64,000 nucleotides of DNA. Source: Chloroflexi bacterium TSY. Its GTDB lineage: Bacteria; Chloroflexota; Anaerolineae; Caldilineales; Caldilineaceae. The notes beneath the pieces were generated by a model. That model made no database searches and had not been told where the DNA came from. It saw nothing but the letters and a program-made list of their open reading frames with translations. Below, piece after piece: positions 1 to 8,744 of the stretch. Every line of letters begins with the position of its first letter. Within the stretch, counting starts at the first letter, position 1. The stretch spans positions 26,308 to 90,307 of the forward strand of contig JAHBNG010000055.1 in assembly GCA_019217005.1 (NCBI GenBank). Direction: 5' to 3'. The translations under genes and the position numbers were made by a program.

Positions 1-1
1 C

Positions 2-2857
2 GCATGTACTGGCTTACAACTACTACCTCAGGAGACAAACCTGATGTCGCCTGAAAGTTCTGAATCAGCATCTGTGGATGCCGCCGCGTTTGATGCGAGT
101 GCCTATCCGGCAGATGAACCCTTACCAATCGATCCTCAGATCAGAAAGGGTGTGTTAGACAACGGTTTCACCTATTATATTCGTCACAATGAAGAACCAT
201 CTGCGCGCGCTTCTCTTTGGTTGGCTGTAAATGCTGGATCGAATCAGGAGGACGAGGATCAGCTCGGAATTGCCCATTTCCTGGAGCATCTGCTTTTTGA
301 AGGAACTGAGAGTTTCCCAGAAGGCGGAATCATTGAGTTTCTTGAATCTGTTGGTATGGAGTATGGACCAGACACCAATGCTCGCACTTCCTTTGATGAA
401 ACAGTCTATACAATTCAGATACCCACCGATGATCCCGATGTGGTGGATACCGGACTTCAAATTATGGAAGAATGGGCCGCTCATGCCCTGCTCGACGCTG
501 ACGAAGTGGAAGCCGAGCGCGGCATTATTGTCGAGGAGTGGCGACTGCGTCAGGAAAGTGCCACTGGACGTATCACTGAGCAGACGATTCCGTTTATCTT
601 TGCAGATTCGCGTTATGCTGAGCGCTTGCCAATTGGCGATATGGACATCGTTCGGTCTGTTCCACCAGAGCGGATTCGCGACTTCTATGAGACATGGTAC
701 CGTCCCGATCTGATGGCTATCTTTGCCATTGGTGATTTCGACGATTTGGATCGCATCGAAGAACAGATCATTGACCGTTTCTCCGACATGATCACACCAG
801 CCGATGCTCAGCCGCGTGAATCCTATATCGTTCCATTTCACGACGATACGCGGATCAAGATCATTACCGATCCCGAGCAGACCCGCACCCGGATTCAACT
901 CCTGCGCAAAATGGAGAACGTAAAACCACAGACCCCCAATGAATTCCGTCAAGAGTGGGCCAAGGATCTAAGCTACCAGATTCTCAATGAGCGGTTGGAT
1001 GAAATTGCCCGCGAGGTCGATGCTCCCTTCTTGAGCGCTGGTGGCGGGAATGGTACATACGTTCGCACCGTTGCAGTTGACTTTATGTCTATCCAGGTGG
1101 AAGATGAAAAGATCGCTCCCGGACTAGAGGCGTTTGCGGTTGAGGCAGAACGGGCTGACCGCTACGGCTTTACAGAGAGCGAGTTGGAGCGCGCCAAGAT
1201 CAACTTCCTGCAATCCTACGAACGATCTTACAATGAACGCGCGAACCGAGACAATGAAAGTTACGCAAGCGAGTATTTACGTAACTTTTTCACGGATGAA
1301 TCGATTCCTGGTATCGAAGTCGAGTTTGGATTGGCTCAGGCGATTATCCCTGAGATCACGTTGGAGGAAGTGAATGCATATACCGGCGATCTGGTGAATC
1401 GTGAAAATCGGGTCGTGACGATTACCGCACCTGAAAAAGATGATGTGACGCCGCCAACCGAGGACGAACTAGCGACAATTTTTGAGAACGTGATGACTGC
1501 GGACATCGAGCCTTTCGAAGAGGAGGTTGTGGAAGGCGAGTTGCTGGCAACGATTCCGGACCCAGTTGAAGTTGTTTCCGAAATGGTTTACGAAGAGGTT
1601 GGGATTACCGAGATTGTGTTGGCCAATGGCGTACGCGTCCTCATGAAACCCACAGACTTCAAAGACGACGAGATTGTCTTTAACGCGGTCAGCCCCGGCG
1701 GCTCTTCGCTTGTATCAGATGAGGATTTTCCGGAAGCCAGCACGATCGCCGATGTCATTACCCAGAGCGGTTTAGGCGCATTTGACCAGACTGCATTGGA
1801 GAAGTTGTTGACGGGGAAGACTGCCACGGTGATTCCCTATATCCGCGAGATTTCGGAAGGAATGGACGGGAGTTCGTCGGTCGATGATTTGGAGACCATG
1901 TTCCAGTTGATCTACCTCTATGCAACGCAACCCCGCATCGATGAGGATGCCTTCGAAGTCTTCCGCACCCAATTGCGGGCTGCATTGGTCAACCGCGCCG
2001 CATCGCCGAGGGCTACATTGGGCGATGCACTCTCTGCAACGCTCTATGGAGAGACGATCCGTCGCGGTGCACTACCGCTTGAAGAGGTTGATGCACTTGA
2101 TCTGGCGCGGGGCTTTGAGATCTACAAAGATCGATTTGCCAATATGGGAGATTTTGCCTTCAGCTTTACGGGCAGCTTTGCAGTCGAAGAACTGACCCGC
2201 CTTGCCCGGATTTACTTGGGCAACCTTCCCACAATCGATCGAGAAGAGACGTGGCAAGATGTAATCGATGGGCCGCCAACTGAAGCTGTTGAAACAACGG
2301 TCTACAAAGGGGAAGGGGAACAGAGTGTTGTCTATCTCATCTTTCCTGCTCCATACGACCCGTCACCAGAAAATGCCCTTGACCTAGAAGCGCTCAAAAA
2401 CGTATTGGACACAAGAGTTCGCTTAACCATCCGTGAGGAGATGGGGGCGGCTTATTCATCGGGTGCTTTTGCTGCGACCAGAGAACAGCCAGATCAGTTT
2501 TCTCTGATGTATGTCTACTTTGTGACCGATCCAGAGCGGGTGGACGAACTAGTGGATGTAACTTTCGACATTGTGGAAGATGTACAGACCAATGGTGTGG
2601 ACGATGAATTGACCGAAACCACAAAGGCACTCGAACTGGCTGCCGATGAAGAAAACCTAGAAGACAACGGCTACTGGCTCAACGCGATGAAGGAATATGT
2701 GATCTATCCGGGCAAAGATTTGAACGATATTTTGACTGCACCCGAACGGATCAACGCTCTGACGGCTGATGGTATTCAATCTGTGGCCCAAGAGGTGATT
2801 GACACGGGGCGATATGCCCGTATCGTTCTCCTTCCTGAAGCAATGGAAGGGGAATGA
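2..2857 (+). CDS. M16 family zinc metallopeptidase (pitrilysin/insulinase type), 5' end off the window
   Basis: Two-domain M16 peptidase that would degrade peptides at the cell surface. Counting from the ATG at 44, the zinc site HFLEH gives His78, Glu81 and His82, and the third ligand Glu158 lies exactly 76 residues after His82, as in active M16 enzymes. A second M16-like half starts near residue 520 and looks non-catalytic. The ATG at 44 has a GGAG 9 nt upstream, but the frame is open to the window edge and reads Ala-Cys-Thr-Gly just before it. This resembles the Cys of a lipobox, so the true start is probably further left and the product a secreted lipoprotein. Family certain; start unresolved. 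Confidence 0.9.
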   Translation, partial: ACTGLQLLPQETNLMSPESSESASVDAAAFDASAYPADEPLPIDPQIRKGVLDNGFTYYIRHNEEPSARASLWLAVNAGSNQEDEDQLGIAHFLEHLLFEGTESFPEGGIIEFLESVGMEYGPDTNARTSFDETVYTIQIPTDDPDVVDTGLQIMEEWAAHALLDADEVEAERGIIVEEWRLRQESATGRITEQTIPFIFADSRYAERLPIGDMDIVRSVPPERIRDFYETWYRPDLMAIFAIGDFDDLDRIEEQIIDRFSDMITPADAQPRESYIVPFHDDTRIKIITDPEQTRTRIQLLRKMENVKPQTPNEFRQEWAKDLSYQILNERLDEIAREVDAPFLSAGGGNGTYVRTVAVDFMSIQVEDEKIAPGLEAFAVEAERADRYGFTESELERAKINFLQSYERSYNERANRDNESYASEYLRNFFTDESIPGIEVEFGLAQAIIPEITLEEVNAYTGDLVNRENRVVTITAPEKDDVTPPTEDELATIFENVMTADIEPFEEEVVEGELLATIPDPVEVVSEMVYEEVGITEIVLANGVRVLMKPTDFKDDEIVFNAVSPGGSSLVSDEDFPEASTIADVITQSGLGAFDQTALEKLLTGKTATVIPYIREISEGMDGSSSVDDLETMFQLIYLYATQPRIDEDAFEVFRTQLRAALVNRAASPRATLGDALSATLYGETIRRGALPLEEVDALDLARGFEIYKDRFANMGDFAFSFTGSFAVEELTRLARIYLGNLPTIDREETWQDVIDGPPTEAVETTVYKGEGEQSVVYLIFPAPYDPSPENALDLEALKNVLDTRVRLTIREEMGAAYSSGAFAATREQPDQFSLMYVYFVTDPERVDELVDVTFDIVEDVQTNGVDDELTETTKALELAADEENLEDNGYWLNAMKEYVIYPGKDLNDILTAPERINALTADGIQSVAQEVIDTGRYARIVLLPEAMEGE

Positions 2858-2883
2858 GAGAGAAAGAAGGCTATTCTAAAATA

Positions 2884-2925
2884 CATTACGCACGGGGTAT
2901 ACGTAGTGCGTAATGCGTGTACCAG
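2884..2925. repeat. Hairpin plus GCGTGTACCAG dispersed repeat
   Basis: CATTACGCAC (2884-2893) pairs with GTGCGTAATG (2906-2915), followed by GCGTGTACCAG. The same GCGTGTACCAG word recurs near 50714 and 55080, and inverted near 50790. It lies just after the M16 stop but has no T-run, so it is a weak terminator candidate. Confidence 0.5.
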
Positions 2926-3011
2926 CTGAGAATATCGTTTTGTTGCAAGAGTCTATTTCTCCATTTGGGTACTTATACCGAAATCAACTTGGAAATCGGA
3001 TGGGCTAATCT

Positions 3012-3069
3012 TCCGGGAAGGGGTCACAGACGGATTCGTTAGCCGGACTGTTTCTGACCCCTTCCCGGA
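3012..3069. repeat. Inverted repeat at the left end of IS110 element 1
   Basis: Arms TCCGGGAAGGGGTCA (3012-3026) and TGACCCCTTCCCGGA (3055-3069) are perfect inverted repeats. The right arm runs into the sequence CTTCCCGGACACGCTT that both IS110-type elements share at their left end, so this may be the target or a pre-existing palindrome. Confidence 0.6.
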
Positions 3070-3222
3070 CACGCTTAGTCAGTAAGAGAGATACCAAATA
3101 GGCGCGTTGAAAAGAGTCGGAAAAAATCAACAATTCCGACTTTATGTAAACTTGGGTATTGAGCTGGTAGCAAGTAGACATAAGAGAGAAATCAAAGGCA
3201 ATCAAGAAAAAAAACAGTAGCA

Positions 3223-3310
3223 GCAAAAGTCGGGTACAAATTTTTCATGCAAACAGAGGGCTGCTCTAGGATTTCACCCCTTATGGTCATTTTTTGTACC
3301 CGACTTTTGC
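3223..3310. repeat. 88-bp element with perfect 18-bp terminal inverted repeats
   Basis: GCAAAAGTCGGGTACAAA (3223-3240) and its exact reverse complement (3293-3310) flank 52 bp, directly downstream of the recombinase gene of IS110 element 1. No equivalent is seen in element 2, so it may be a tiny inserted element or a strong terminator-like hairpin. No second copy was noticed in the window. Confidence 0.65.
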
Positions 3311-3338
3311 CGTAGCTGAAAAAAAGAAAGCAGAAAAA

Positions 3339-4556
3339 CTAAGCTTGTGGTCGACGACGGATAGTTCGTTGACGAATGTGGAAAGATTCGTCATAGGTGG
3401 TTCGGTCTTGCCACATTTTCCAAAGAATGGCCAGCCAGCGGTTGGCTAAAGCCCGATGAGAGCGACTGACCGAGTGGCCCTTTTGACGAGCTTGTGTAAA
3501 GTAAGCCGAAGCCCAGCGAGATTGCTGGCGCGAAGAACGAGCCAGTTGCTGAGAAAAGTAACGAAACTCTTTATCACAAGAGCGGCGAAAGTGGACCAAG
3601 TGGACTTTGCCACTTTGGTTGGTAACGGGAGCCGTGCCAGCTAAAGTCTGGACCATGCTGGAATGGGGGAAGCGGCGGCGATCTTCGCCAAATTTGACCA
3701 GCAAAGAGGGAGCCAAGAGCTCTCCTGCGCCCGGCAGGGAAGCAAAAATGGGGTGATCCTCGTGTTGCAGAAAAAGAGAGTTCAACTGTTGGAGTGTTGC
3801 TTGCTTGGAGTTGAGGGTATGGAGCAAGAGTCGGGCAAGTTGCTGGGCTTGAACTTGACAAGCTTGGGCAACACCCGGAGCTGAACGGGGATGTTGTGTG
3901 GTCAAGGCATCAAAACAGGTGAGCCATTTGGAGGGCTGATTATGTTTATGTTGCTTGAGAAAGACCTGAAATTCATCATAGGTTGCTTTTTCTGCTGCTT
4001 GCGGCGACGGATAAGCCAGAATCAGATGAGCTGCAATGGGCGATGGCCAACTAAAGACATTGAGCAAAGCGGGATGGTATCTGAGCAAACAACTACGCAA
4101 GCGATTGGAGACAGCAACCGTTTCTTTGCGCCAAAACTCGGTCATGCTCACCACGATGCGCATTTGCTGGAGTAATTCACTCCCTGGATGCCAAGGATAG
4201 AATCGGTGAACATCTGTTCTGACCAGTTCAGCTATCGTATATGCATCACTTTCATCAGTGCGAGCACCGCTCTGATTGTACCTCGCCCGACTTGCTTTGA
4301 CCACGTTCGGTGGGAGGACATATAGATTTGTATACCCAGCATCCCATAAGTAGTCAATTATCAGATTATGTGCTGTCTCTAATCCGATTCGACATTTTTC
4401 ATGGCCGATATCCATCGTTTCTCGCCACTTTTCTAGTTGCTTAAAGCCATCCACACTATGTTCTATTGTCATGTAGTTAATTCGACGACCGTTTTCATCC
4501 GTTATCATTACATCATGTTTTGTTTCACTCCAGTCTATTCCTATGAATATCTGCAT
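3339..4556 (-). CDS. IS110 family RNA-guided recombinase (DEDD transposase)
   Basis: Recombinase of about 405 residues that moves the element. The RuvC-like DEDD part shows GIDWSE (first Asp near the N-terminus), GLETAHN (Glu) and SDAYTIAELVRTD (Asp). The C-terminal Tnp domain has LAGTAPVTNQSGK with the presumed catalytic Ser. The reading frame is intact. An ATG at 4571 is possible, but GAGGAGG lies 7 nt before the ATG at 4556 (protein MQIFIGIDW), and that start aligns with the related gene at 14579. By analogy with IS621 it should act with the RNA encoded just upstream. Family assignment is firm; activity is untested. Confidence 0.9.
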   Translation of the reverse strand: MQIFIGIDWSETKHDVMITDENGRRINYMTIEHSVDGFKQLEKWRETMDIGHEKCRIGLETAHNLIIDYLWDAGYTNLYVLPPNVVKASRARYNQSGARTDESDAYTIAELVRTDVHRFYPWHPGSELLQQMRIVVSMTEFWRKETVAVSNRLRSCLLRYHPALLNVFSWPSPIAAHLILAYPSPQAAEKATYDEFQVFLKQHKHNQPSKWLTCFDALTTQHPRSAPGVAQACQVQAQQLARLLLHTLNSKQATLQQLNSLFLQHEDHPIFASLPGAGELLAPSLLVKFGEDRRRFPHSSMVQTLAGTAPVTNQSGKVHLVHFRRSCDKEFRYFSQQLARSSRQQSRWASAYFTQARQKGHSVSRSHRALANRWLAILWKMWQDRTTYDESFHIRQRTIRRRPQA

Positions 4557-4624
4557 TTTTGACCTCCTCATTCACTTGAGGATTGCCTTTGGTCATTTTT
4601 TTCGGACGCTCTTTTCCGTTTTCC

Positions 4625-4745
4625 TATTATGGCATTCGAGATGCTACACGCTTGCGACGGTTCTAGGCGTCGGCTTGGTGGACTGTCCGGGAAGGGCGGT
4701 CGCACCGCGGGAAGAGGGCGGTCCTTTTTACCAAGCCGGAGTTCG
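4625..4745 (-). ncRNA. Candidate IS110 bridge RNA (seekRNA), element 1
   Basis: Non-coding segment upstream of the recombinase, matched by the segment in element 2 at 14640-14765. Stem at 4671-4679/4730-4738 (9 bp) differs from element 2 at three pairs, all compensated. Hairpin 4632-4644 also has one compensated pair. A third hairpin (stem 4655-4659/4668-4672) carries a loop that differs fully between the elements, as a target-guide loop would. The internal loop holds GTCCGGGAAG (4685-4694), the complement of the element's left end. RNA limits are estimated. Confidence 0.7.
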
Positions 4746-4938
4746 ATTCCGAGTGACAGCTTCTCTCTTTCTGTCTCTCTCATTCTAACTCCTTTCCTAT
4801 ATTATCTAATAGGAAGATGGGTTGGCGGAAACTTCGGTCCCTAAGTTGACAAAACGGCCACCGGTTGAAACCGGCGTCTGCCACGGGAAACCTGCCTAAG
4901 CGGGTTTGGTTTATTCATTCGCAGTAGACCGCAACGCG

Positions 4939-5150
4939 GAGTCGCCATGCATGGCGCGCCATATATGGCGCAGCATTCTCTAACGCGAACGGGACCGGCG
5001 TTAGAGATTACACGCAGTAGGATTTCTCAGAGGTAGAGCGTTCAAATGGCGAAAAAAGACGCAGTAGAGAATCTCGGACCATTTGGCACGCTCGAGTCTG
5101 TTTTGACTGAGAAGTGCAGGATTATGTCTACTGCGTGTAATAGAGAATGC
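4939..5150. repeat. Palindromic element T, copy 1 (135-bp core at 5008-5141)
   Basis: The core has terminal inverted repeats ATTACACGCAGTAG and is nearly identical (two differences by eye) to cores at 17365-17499 and 46086-46220. On the left lie two nested palindromes, GCCATGCATGGC and GCCATATATGGC, related to the outer arms of copy 3. It fills the gap between IS110 element 1 and the gene ending at 5231. Confidence 0.8.
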
Positions 5151-5230
5151 CTCCTCCTCCACTAACTTTATGACATTGATTTTATACTAAGCAGCGCCAT
5201 AAAATAACACTTTTTAGTCGAGGTAGAATG

Positions 5231-6950
5231 TTATAATGTGCTGCTGCGGAGTATAACCTGTCGCCGTTCCCCCTTCAACAAATCATGTAACGTGAGCGTT
5301 TGATAGAGATGTCCCCATCGTTCCTGCTCACCCGTCGTGCTCTTTGTTGCGTCGATCGCAACGTCAATCGGCAGGAGGATTGTGAGCGCATCTAATCGAT
5401 GGGCGCATGTAACGATGAAGCCTGCGGGATCAATCTCAATGCGCACGCCATCACGTGCTTCGGTCCAAGCAAGCCACTCATCGGCTGAAAGGATAGACAT
5501 TCCTTCTGCCTGCGCCTGGTCCCAACATCCTTCAATCAGTGGGCTCGAATAGGTGGCAAAGCTCACCGGGTGGGAGTTGAGCGTCACCGGCGTGTAGAAG
5601 TTGCGGGCTGCTTGCTGGATAATCTGTTCGGTTTCCATCAATGCTCGTTTCACGGTCCACTTAAAACTGAAGACAAACTTGGGGTGGATCAGCACCTCTT
5701 CAGTCCACAGAGCGGGTTGTTGATAACAGTCAATCACCGTGCCGTTGGTCTCCACAAAACGCAATGGCCGCCCCGACCCCGACATGTAGCCCAATGAAAA
5801 AGGGTGAACGCTGAGATAGTTCAGATCCATGCGAATGCCCAAATCAGCCAGGAGTTGGGCCGCTTCGACATAGCCCAACCAGCGCACTGCATGTTGGCGA
5901 ATCGTACGCGGAATCCGTCCAAACTCACGCTGGTGACGAGCGACATTCTCTCGCAACATCTGCGGCACAAAATGGCGTTGCTCTGCTTCCTGCGCCAGTC
6001 CCGATTTGACGTCTGCTTCTGATGCTGGATGAACCGTAAAGGTATGCCCTTCCTGCTCCCAAGCGTCCATGTGGGCGGGAGTCAGATGGGTGTTGGGCAC
6101 CACGTAGAAGGAGCAGTGGGCCTCTCGTTGCTTTAGACCAGTGATCAGCGTCTCAAATTGCTCAAGTGTTGACCAGTCATCATCGCTGGTCATCAACATG
6201 ACGCTGGTTTGCGTGGCCTGTGGATAGTACCAAATGCGCGGGCGAGGTGAAAGCGTTTCAATCAGGCGAGCCAACCATGCAGTCTGCAAATCTGCCTGAG
6301 GAAGCCGCATTTGCTCGACGTCAAGTTGATCAACGAACAACTCGCTGGGTCGATAGATACCGTCCAACCCGGCAAACGACAAATCTGCGCGAGCAGGGTT
6401 CCCTTGTCGCAGTCGCGCCACGGCATGAGGGAGGTCGTACGCGAAGAGAATCGCTTTGCCTCTACCCGCTTGAAGCACCATGGCACCAGGAATTCCATTT
6501 GGCGAATCAGAGTCACGTTCTGAATTGATTGTGGCGAGCAGGCGAACATCTCCATCACCAGGATGCGTCCAGGATACAGCAGGAACCACCACTTGTACCG
6601 GCTCCAACGACAGTCCTTGATTGATCGACGCTGAGCTTTCCAGATGAAGATAGCCATCTTCGATTCCGCGGTACTGGGCTTGCAGTCCAAACTTATGTAC
6701 CAGAGATGGTGCAGGCAAAAAGGCGATGAGCTTGCCGCCTTGGTGGACGTAGTGGGTGAGTAGCTCGACCTGCGAAGCGGTTGGCGTCATGCGCGGCAGA
6801 AGGCACCAGATCGTGTGTCGCCAGCGTGGCTGCGTCAATATTTGCTAATTCAGCTTCAGCATAGTCAGCAAAGCCCTCCGACCGCAATATCTCAACCAGA
6901 TAATGGCTGTAGATGGCGTGTGGATCAGTTGAGGAATGGAGCAAAAGCAT
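5231..6950 (-). pseudogene. NodB/polysaccharide-deacetylase-like protein with GATase-like N-terminus, one frameshift
   Basis: Start ATG at 6950, 3 nt after the stop of the upstream ATPase gene. The first ~48 residues (MLLLHSSTDPHAIYSHYLVE) are in one frame and the rest in another; one extra C near 6808 would join DLV to LLPRMTPTASQ. The N-terminal half looks like a glutamine-amidotransferase-like fold found in glycosidase accessory domains. The C-terminal half has MLMTSDDDWS, FYVVPNTH and TVHP, reminiscent of the Asp/His sites of NodB-type deacetylases. Substrate unknown. The frameshift may be real decay or a one-base error, since the downstream ~520 codons are otherwise open. Confidence 0.6.
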
Positions 6951-6953
6951 GTG

Positions 6954-8558
6954 TTAAGTTGTTCCTGTGGCAACAAAAACCGGCTTGACGAGCACGTCTG
7001 TTTCCTGGTTCGCTTGCTCGGCCTCGTATTTCTGGCGGTTCTCATCGTCGATGTACTCTACAAAAAAAATGAGCCAGATTTCGCTCAACTGCAACTCCTT
7101 GCCGTAGCGCGCTGCCTGACGAACGGCTTTGGTGTACTCGTAGGTATCGATATAGGTTTTTAACTCGAGACCGTAAATCTGGTTGGCGTAGTGTAAAAGG
7201 AGATCGATTTTGCCATTCCCCGTGGGAAATTCTGGCAGAACCCGACCGTCGCGTCGCTGCAGAAATTTTGCCAAATAGAGATAGAGACTAAAATGGAAGA
7301 TGGCTTCATAGGGGCGTAGGTCAGCGCGGACGGGTACATCTCGTAGAAGCCAACTGCGATTGTCTTGCAAATATTGCTCATAACGCCGCATGAGATTGCG
7401 AATGTTCAGACCATTGGATGTAATGATGCCACTTAGATCCTCAAAGGGTCTGTATAGCTGCCCCACATCGTTTACGATCAGATTGGCGAAATAATGAAAG
7501 AGTCGCTTCTGTATCAGCGGGCAGGGGAATTTGACGTAATATTTGTCAGGACCTTCTGTTTCCCAGTCGATCACACCATTCATATAGAGAAAGTTAAGGT
7601 TGGGATCATCATAGCGAAAATCCATCTTTTCATCGGTCTGGAAGAGTTCTAGCACCACATCTTTATAGGGTTCTTGTTTTGCTTTACTGATAATGTTGAC
7701 AATGTTGGCGTTGGGCAATACATGAATCGCTGCGCCATAGGCATGGGCGAAGACGTCCATATCCAGGGGGCGTTCAGGGCGTTCGTTATAAGTTTCGGTC
7801 AATAGCTCTCCTAGCCATGAGGTTAATCCGGGCTGACCTTGGGTTTCATAGAAGACCTGATCAATGACAGCCTGTTCAACAACTTGCCCACTTTCCTGTT
7901 CATACCACCGATACATCGATTCAACTTCTTCAAACGTGAGATTGGGAATATGGAGGCTGCGCTGCACATTAAACGGTGAGCCTGATTTGTTTTCGATGCC
8001 TAATACACTGCGCACGCCAATCAGCGCTACGCCGTGTAGTTGATACTCCTTCTCGGCCCTCGGTACTCCAAATTGACCTTGACGTGCATTGTAAATATTG
8101 CGAAACATCCCTGCAAGACCATTAATTGCCTCTTGGATGAGAGCATCAAATTCATCCAGGATTAATATTAACGGTTTGGAGAGTACATCCCGCGTAAAGA
8201 GCCTGGACATTTCGCTTAATTGGTTCACGGGGTCGGTTTTGAGTTTAAGACTATGAATTACTCTTTCGCTAATGATGCGGGCAATCCTGTCTACATCTGT
8301 GGTCAGTTTTAGATCCTCTAAACCGATTATTACAACATCGTATGTAGCATATTGCGGATCATGGTTTAACCCCGCCACCACCTGATGCATAATCCAGGTC
8401 TTGCCTCGTTGGCGTGGTGCCCACACGGTGATGTAATGACCACCTTCATTTGGATCCTCACCAAGCAGTTGTCGAAATGCCCGATCCAATAGCTCTTTGC
8501 GTGGAACATAATAATGTAGCTTGGTATTTACTGGACCATAAGATGAAAATTTGCGCAT
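6954..8558 (-). CDS. AAA-like ATPase with C-terminal PD-(D/E)XK-type nuclease-like domain
   Basis: 534 residues. N-terminal P-loop: APRQRGKTW (Walker A, residues ~47-55) and LILILDEFDAL (Walker B, ~133-143), matching AAA-like ATPases that begin FYVPRKELLDRA. The last ~110 residues contain GKIDLLLHY and YGLELKTY, the D...ExK pattern of PD-(D/E)XK nucleases. Such fused proteins are widespread and often uncharacterised; a defence or mobile-element role is possible but not shown. It ends 3 nt before the deacetylase-like gene, suggesting co-transcription, and lies 186 bp after the sugar dehydrogenase gene. Confidence 0.75.
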   Translation of the reverse strand: MRKFSSYGPVNTKLHYYVPRKELLDRAFRQLLGEDPNEGGHYITVWAPRQRGKTWIMHQVVAGLNHDPQYATYDVVIIGLEDLKLTTDVDRIARIISERVIHSLKLKTDPVNQLSEMSRLFTRDVLSKPLILILDEFDALIQEAINGLAGMFRNIYNARQGQFGVPRAEKEYQLHGVALIGVRSVLGIENKSGSPFNVQRSLHIPNLTFEEVESMYRWYEQESGQVVEQAVIDQVFYETQGQPGLTSWLGELLTETYNERPERPLDMDVFAHAYGAAIHVLPNANIVNIISKAKQEPYKDVVLELFQTDEKMDFRYDDPNLNFLYMNGVIDWETEGPDKYYVKFPCPLIQKRLFHYFANLIVNDVGQLYRPFEDLSGIITSNGLNIRNLMRRYEQYLQDNRSWLLRDVPVRADLRPYEAIFHFSLYLYLAKFLQRRDGRVLPEFPTGNGKIDLLLHYANQIYGLELKTYIDTYEYTKAVRQAARYGKELQLSEIWLIFFVEYIDDENRQKYEAEQANQETDVLVKPVFVATGTT

Positions 8559-8744
8559 CGATCGTCTCCCAGCTTACGTGCCTGATCGGTTTTTGCTATT
8601 GTACTCTAGTTTATGGCAGGGAATCAATCGGACGAACTGGGTAAACGTTATAGTTTTGGACAGCATCAGGAGAATACATTGCTCAGGCGAAAAATCGCAT
8701 CTTTCATCTGGGAATGAAATCGATGATTTATTGCTTTGTCATTC

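Larger units (their letters stand above)
3061..4816 (-). mobile_element. IS110-type insertion sequence, element 1
   Basis: Limits were set by comparing with element 2: shared sequence begins at CTTCCCGGACACGCTT (3061) and ends at AGGAAGA (about 4816). It contains one recombinase gene and about 250 bp of non-coding DNA upstream of it, the layout of IS110-group elements that carry a bridge RNA. No simple terminal inverted repeat or target duplication is seen, as expected for IS110. The ends are estimates, good to a few bases. Confidence 0.75.

Noticed and set aside
4740..4752. GTTCGATTCC resembling a tRNA T-arm
   Set aside because: No acceptor stem, anticodon arm or matching sequence in IS110 element 2; it lies at the edge of the bridge-RNA candidate.
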